From the NCBI GenBank assembly GCA_018971405.1, contig JAGXAX010000052.1, positions 1 to 8,409 of the forward strand: a DNA stretch of 8,409 bases, read 5' to 3'. This document shows positions 7,504-8,409 of this stretch, in pieces; within the stretch, counting starts at the first letter, position 1; each line of letters starts with the position of its first letter. The translations under genes and the position numbers were made by a program. Under the pieces are notes generated by a model. The model worked only from the letters and a program-made list of their open reading frames with translations, had not been told where the DNA came from and searched no databases. This DNA comes from Alphaproteobacteria bacterium (GTDB lineage Bacteria > Pseudomonadota > Alphaproteobacteria > Micavibrionales > UBA2020).

Positions 7504-8274
7504 CTATTCCAGGTGCAGGGCGAACCATTCGGCCAGCGTTTCGGCGATGAAGGCGGCGTCCGCGTCGCCGCGTTCGAGCAGGTGGGTCGCGCTTTCGCTT
7601 AAAGGGATGATCTCGCTTTCGCATACGGCGCGGGCGCGGATCTCTTCCGCGTTGCGGAACGGCACGATCGCGTCATGCGGCGCGTGGAAGATGAAAAGCC
7701 TTTTGTCGACCGCCGCCATCGCGCGCGTCATGTCATAAGTCTCCATGTCGTCCACCATCGCCTCCTTGACGGCATAGGTGCGGCCGGTGATGGTCATCTT
7801 CGCCATGCCGTTTTCGATGGCGATGTCGTTCGTCTTGCGCAGGCCGCGGATGACATGCCGCGGGTCGGCGGGCGCGCCGAGCGTCGCGACCGCCTGCAGG
7901 AAAGGAATTTGCGCGGCCGCGGCCAGCGCCGCCGTGCCGCTGATGCTGTGGCCGAAGAGCAGCTTCGGCGCGCCATGCGCTTTGACCAACGCGTCGCAGG
8001 CGGAGATAATGTCGCCGATGCGCGTCGAGAAGCTCGTTTCAGCGAAATCGCCTTCGCTCGCGCCGAGGCCGGTATGGTCGAAGCGCAGCATGGCGACGCC
8101 GCGTTCGGATAGTGCGCGGCAGACTTTGTGCGCGGCGTGCGATTCCCTGGTGCAGGTGAAGCAGGGCGCGTAAACGCCGTAAAAAAGGGGTGTTCCGGCG
8201 GGAAGATCCAGCAATCCGGCGAGGATTTGCCCGCGGCTGTTGTCAAAGGAAAATGGAACGGTGCGTCTGTTCAT
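7504..8274 (-). CDS. Alpha/beta hydrolase, stand-alone OsmC-fusion type
   Basis: This is a 256-residue cytoplasmic alpha/beta-hydrolase fold protein whose substrate I cannot name. The nucleophile Ser110 lies in GHSISG, where Ser replaces the usual second Gly of GxSxG. Asp201 in PHDAIVP and His231 in SATHLLER complete a plausible triad. The early motifs LDLPAG, CFTC (38-41) and RFDHTGLGASEGDF resemble the hydrolase half of the proteobacterial hydrolase-OsmC two-domain proteins, but no OsmC domain follows here. I chose the ATG at 8274. The frame can be extended to a TTG at 8310, but that start lies inside a terminator hairpin and adds nothing conserved. No ribosome site precedes the ATG, and a -10-like TATACT ends eight bases before it, so translation may be leaderless. 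The gene faces hutF and has no evident role in histidine breakdown. Confidence 0.88.
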   Translation of the reverse strand: MNRRTVPFSFDNSRGQILAGLLDLPAGTPLFYGVYAPCFTCTRESHAAHKVCRALSERGVAMLRFDHTGLGASEGDFAETSFSTRIGDIISACDALVKAHGAPKLLFGHSISGTAALAAAAQIPFLQAVATLGAPADPRHVIRGLRKTNDIAIENGMAKMTITGRTYAVKEAMVDDMETYDMTRAMAAVDKRLFIFHAPHDAIVPFRNAEEIRARAVCESEIIPLSESATHLLERGDADAAFIAETLAEWFALHLE

Positions 8275-8282
8275 GTTTCGGG

Positions 8283-8310
8283 AGTATAAAGAAAAAGCCG
8301 CGATAATCAA
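8283..8310 (-). promoter_or_regulatory. Candidate promoter for the hydrolase, leaderless type
   Basis: On the minus strand, TTGATT (complement of 8305-8310, four of six matches) and TATACT (complement of 8283-8288, five of six) are 16 bases apart. Only eight bases separate the -10 from the ATG at 8274, so the transcript would begin at or within a base or two of the start codon. This fits the lack of a ribosome site. The -35 lies in the loop of the adjacent terminator. Confidence 0.4.
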
Positions 8311-8323
8311 ACCGCGGCTTTTT
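8292..8323 (-). terminator. Rho-independent terminator, possibly bidirectional
   Basis: The arms AAAAAGCCGCG (8292-8302) and CGCGGCTTTTT (8313-8323) are perfect complements with a ten-base loop. Each strand therefore reads a GC-rich stem followed by a run of T. On the minus strand it lies 23 bases after the stop of the gene at the right edge and would end that transcript before the hydrolase gene. On the plus strand it could stop transcripts running through from hutF. Confidence 0.8.
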
Positions 8324-8346
8324 CCTCGATGGTTTTCAGACGGCGC

Positions 8347-8409
8347 TCAGTGCGCGGGCGCAGCGGGCGGCTGCGGCTGCGGCTGCGGCGGCGTCACCAG
8401 CGGCGCGAC
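8347..8409 (-). CDS. C-terminal end of an unknown Pro-rich-tailed protein
   Basis: The frame is open from the right edge to a TGA at 8347-8349 and encodes the last 20 residues of a protein whose body is outside the window. The tail is rich in Pro, Ala and Gln (TPPQPQPQPPAAPAH). Such flexible tails are common on bacterial envelope and secreted proteins, but nothing here shows the function. A well-placed terminator 23 bases downstream supports a real gene end. Confidence 0.6.
   Translation of the reverse strand, partial: VAPLVTPPQPQPQPPAAPAH
8368..8391. repeat. Hexanucleotide tandem repeat coding Pro-Gln
   Basis: Three exact copies of CGGCTG (8368-8385) are followed by the variant CGGCGG. On the minus strand this encodes the alternating Gln-Pro tail of the edge gene. 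Because the unit is six bases, copy-number changes would alter tail length without shifting the frame. Confidence 0.7.

Noticed and set aside
8275..8310. TTG start for the hydrolase at 8310
   Set aside because: The 12 extra codons overlap a terminator hairpin and carry no conserved sequence. The nearest GAGG is 13 bases away, too far for normal initiation.
1..8409. Defence, toxin-antitoxin, mobile or biosynthetic system
   Set aside because: All complete genes except one small membrane protein are recognisable enzymes, mostly the hut pathway. I saw no recombinase, terminal inverted repeats, tRNA or repeat-spacer array.

Overview
The window is a nearly complete histidine-utilisation (hut) locus in a compact, high-GC genome. 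The proteins look proteobacterial and most like alphaproteobacteria. This rests mainly on the dihydrolipoamide dehydrogenase tail at the left edge and on recall of family sequences, so the assignment is moderate and no species is proposed. There is no gene-free stretch over 300 bases and no RNA gene, insertion sequence, CRISPR array or sign of recent transfer.

Layout, left to right. The 3' end of lpd (1-383, +) is followed 28 bases later by a small two-helix membrane protein of unknown function (412-867, +). Next come hutU (879-2567), hutH (2564-4099) and hutG (4090-4902). These plus-strand genes are spaced or overlapped tightly enough to be one transcript. hutI (4878-6062) lies on the minus strand, tail-to-tail with hutG and overlapping it by 25 bases. 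hutF (6114-7496, +) diverges from hutI across a 51-base gap that holds the best promoter-like signals in the window. A minus-strand alpha/beta hydrolase (7504-8274) converges on hutF. The right edge carries a perfect-stem terminator (8292-8323) and the last 20 codons of a minus-strand gene with a Pro-Gln tail (8347-8409).

Together the five hut enzymes make the complete five-step route known from Pseudomonas. HutH deaminates histidine to urocanate, HutU hydrates it to imidazolonepropionate, HutI opens the ring to formiminoglutamate, HutF deiminates that to N-formylglutamate, and HutG releases formate and glutamate. Glutamate can enter the TCA cycle as 2-oxoglutarate, whose dehydrogenase complex uses an Lpd-type E3 subunit, so the lpd neighbourhood makes metabolic sense. 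No hut regulator (HutC or HutR type) and no histidine or urocanate transporter is present here.

I found no undescribed biological system. The points most worth checking are the overlapping divergent hutI/hutF promoters, a probable leaderless hydrolase mRNA whose -35 lies in a terminator loop, the uncharacterised membrane protein between lpd and hutU, the shortened HutI C-terminus, and the A-rich hutU-hutH junction.
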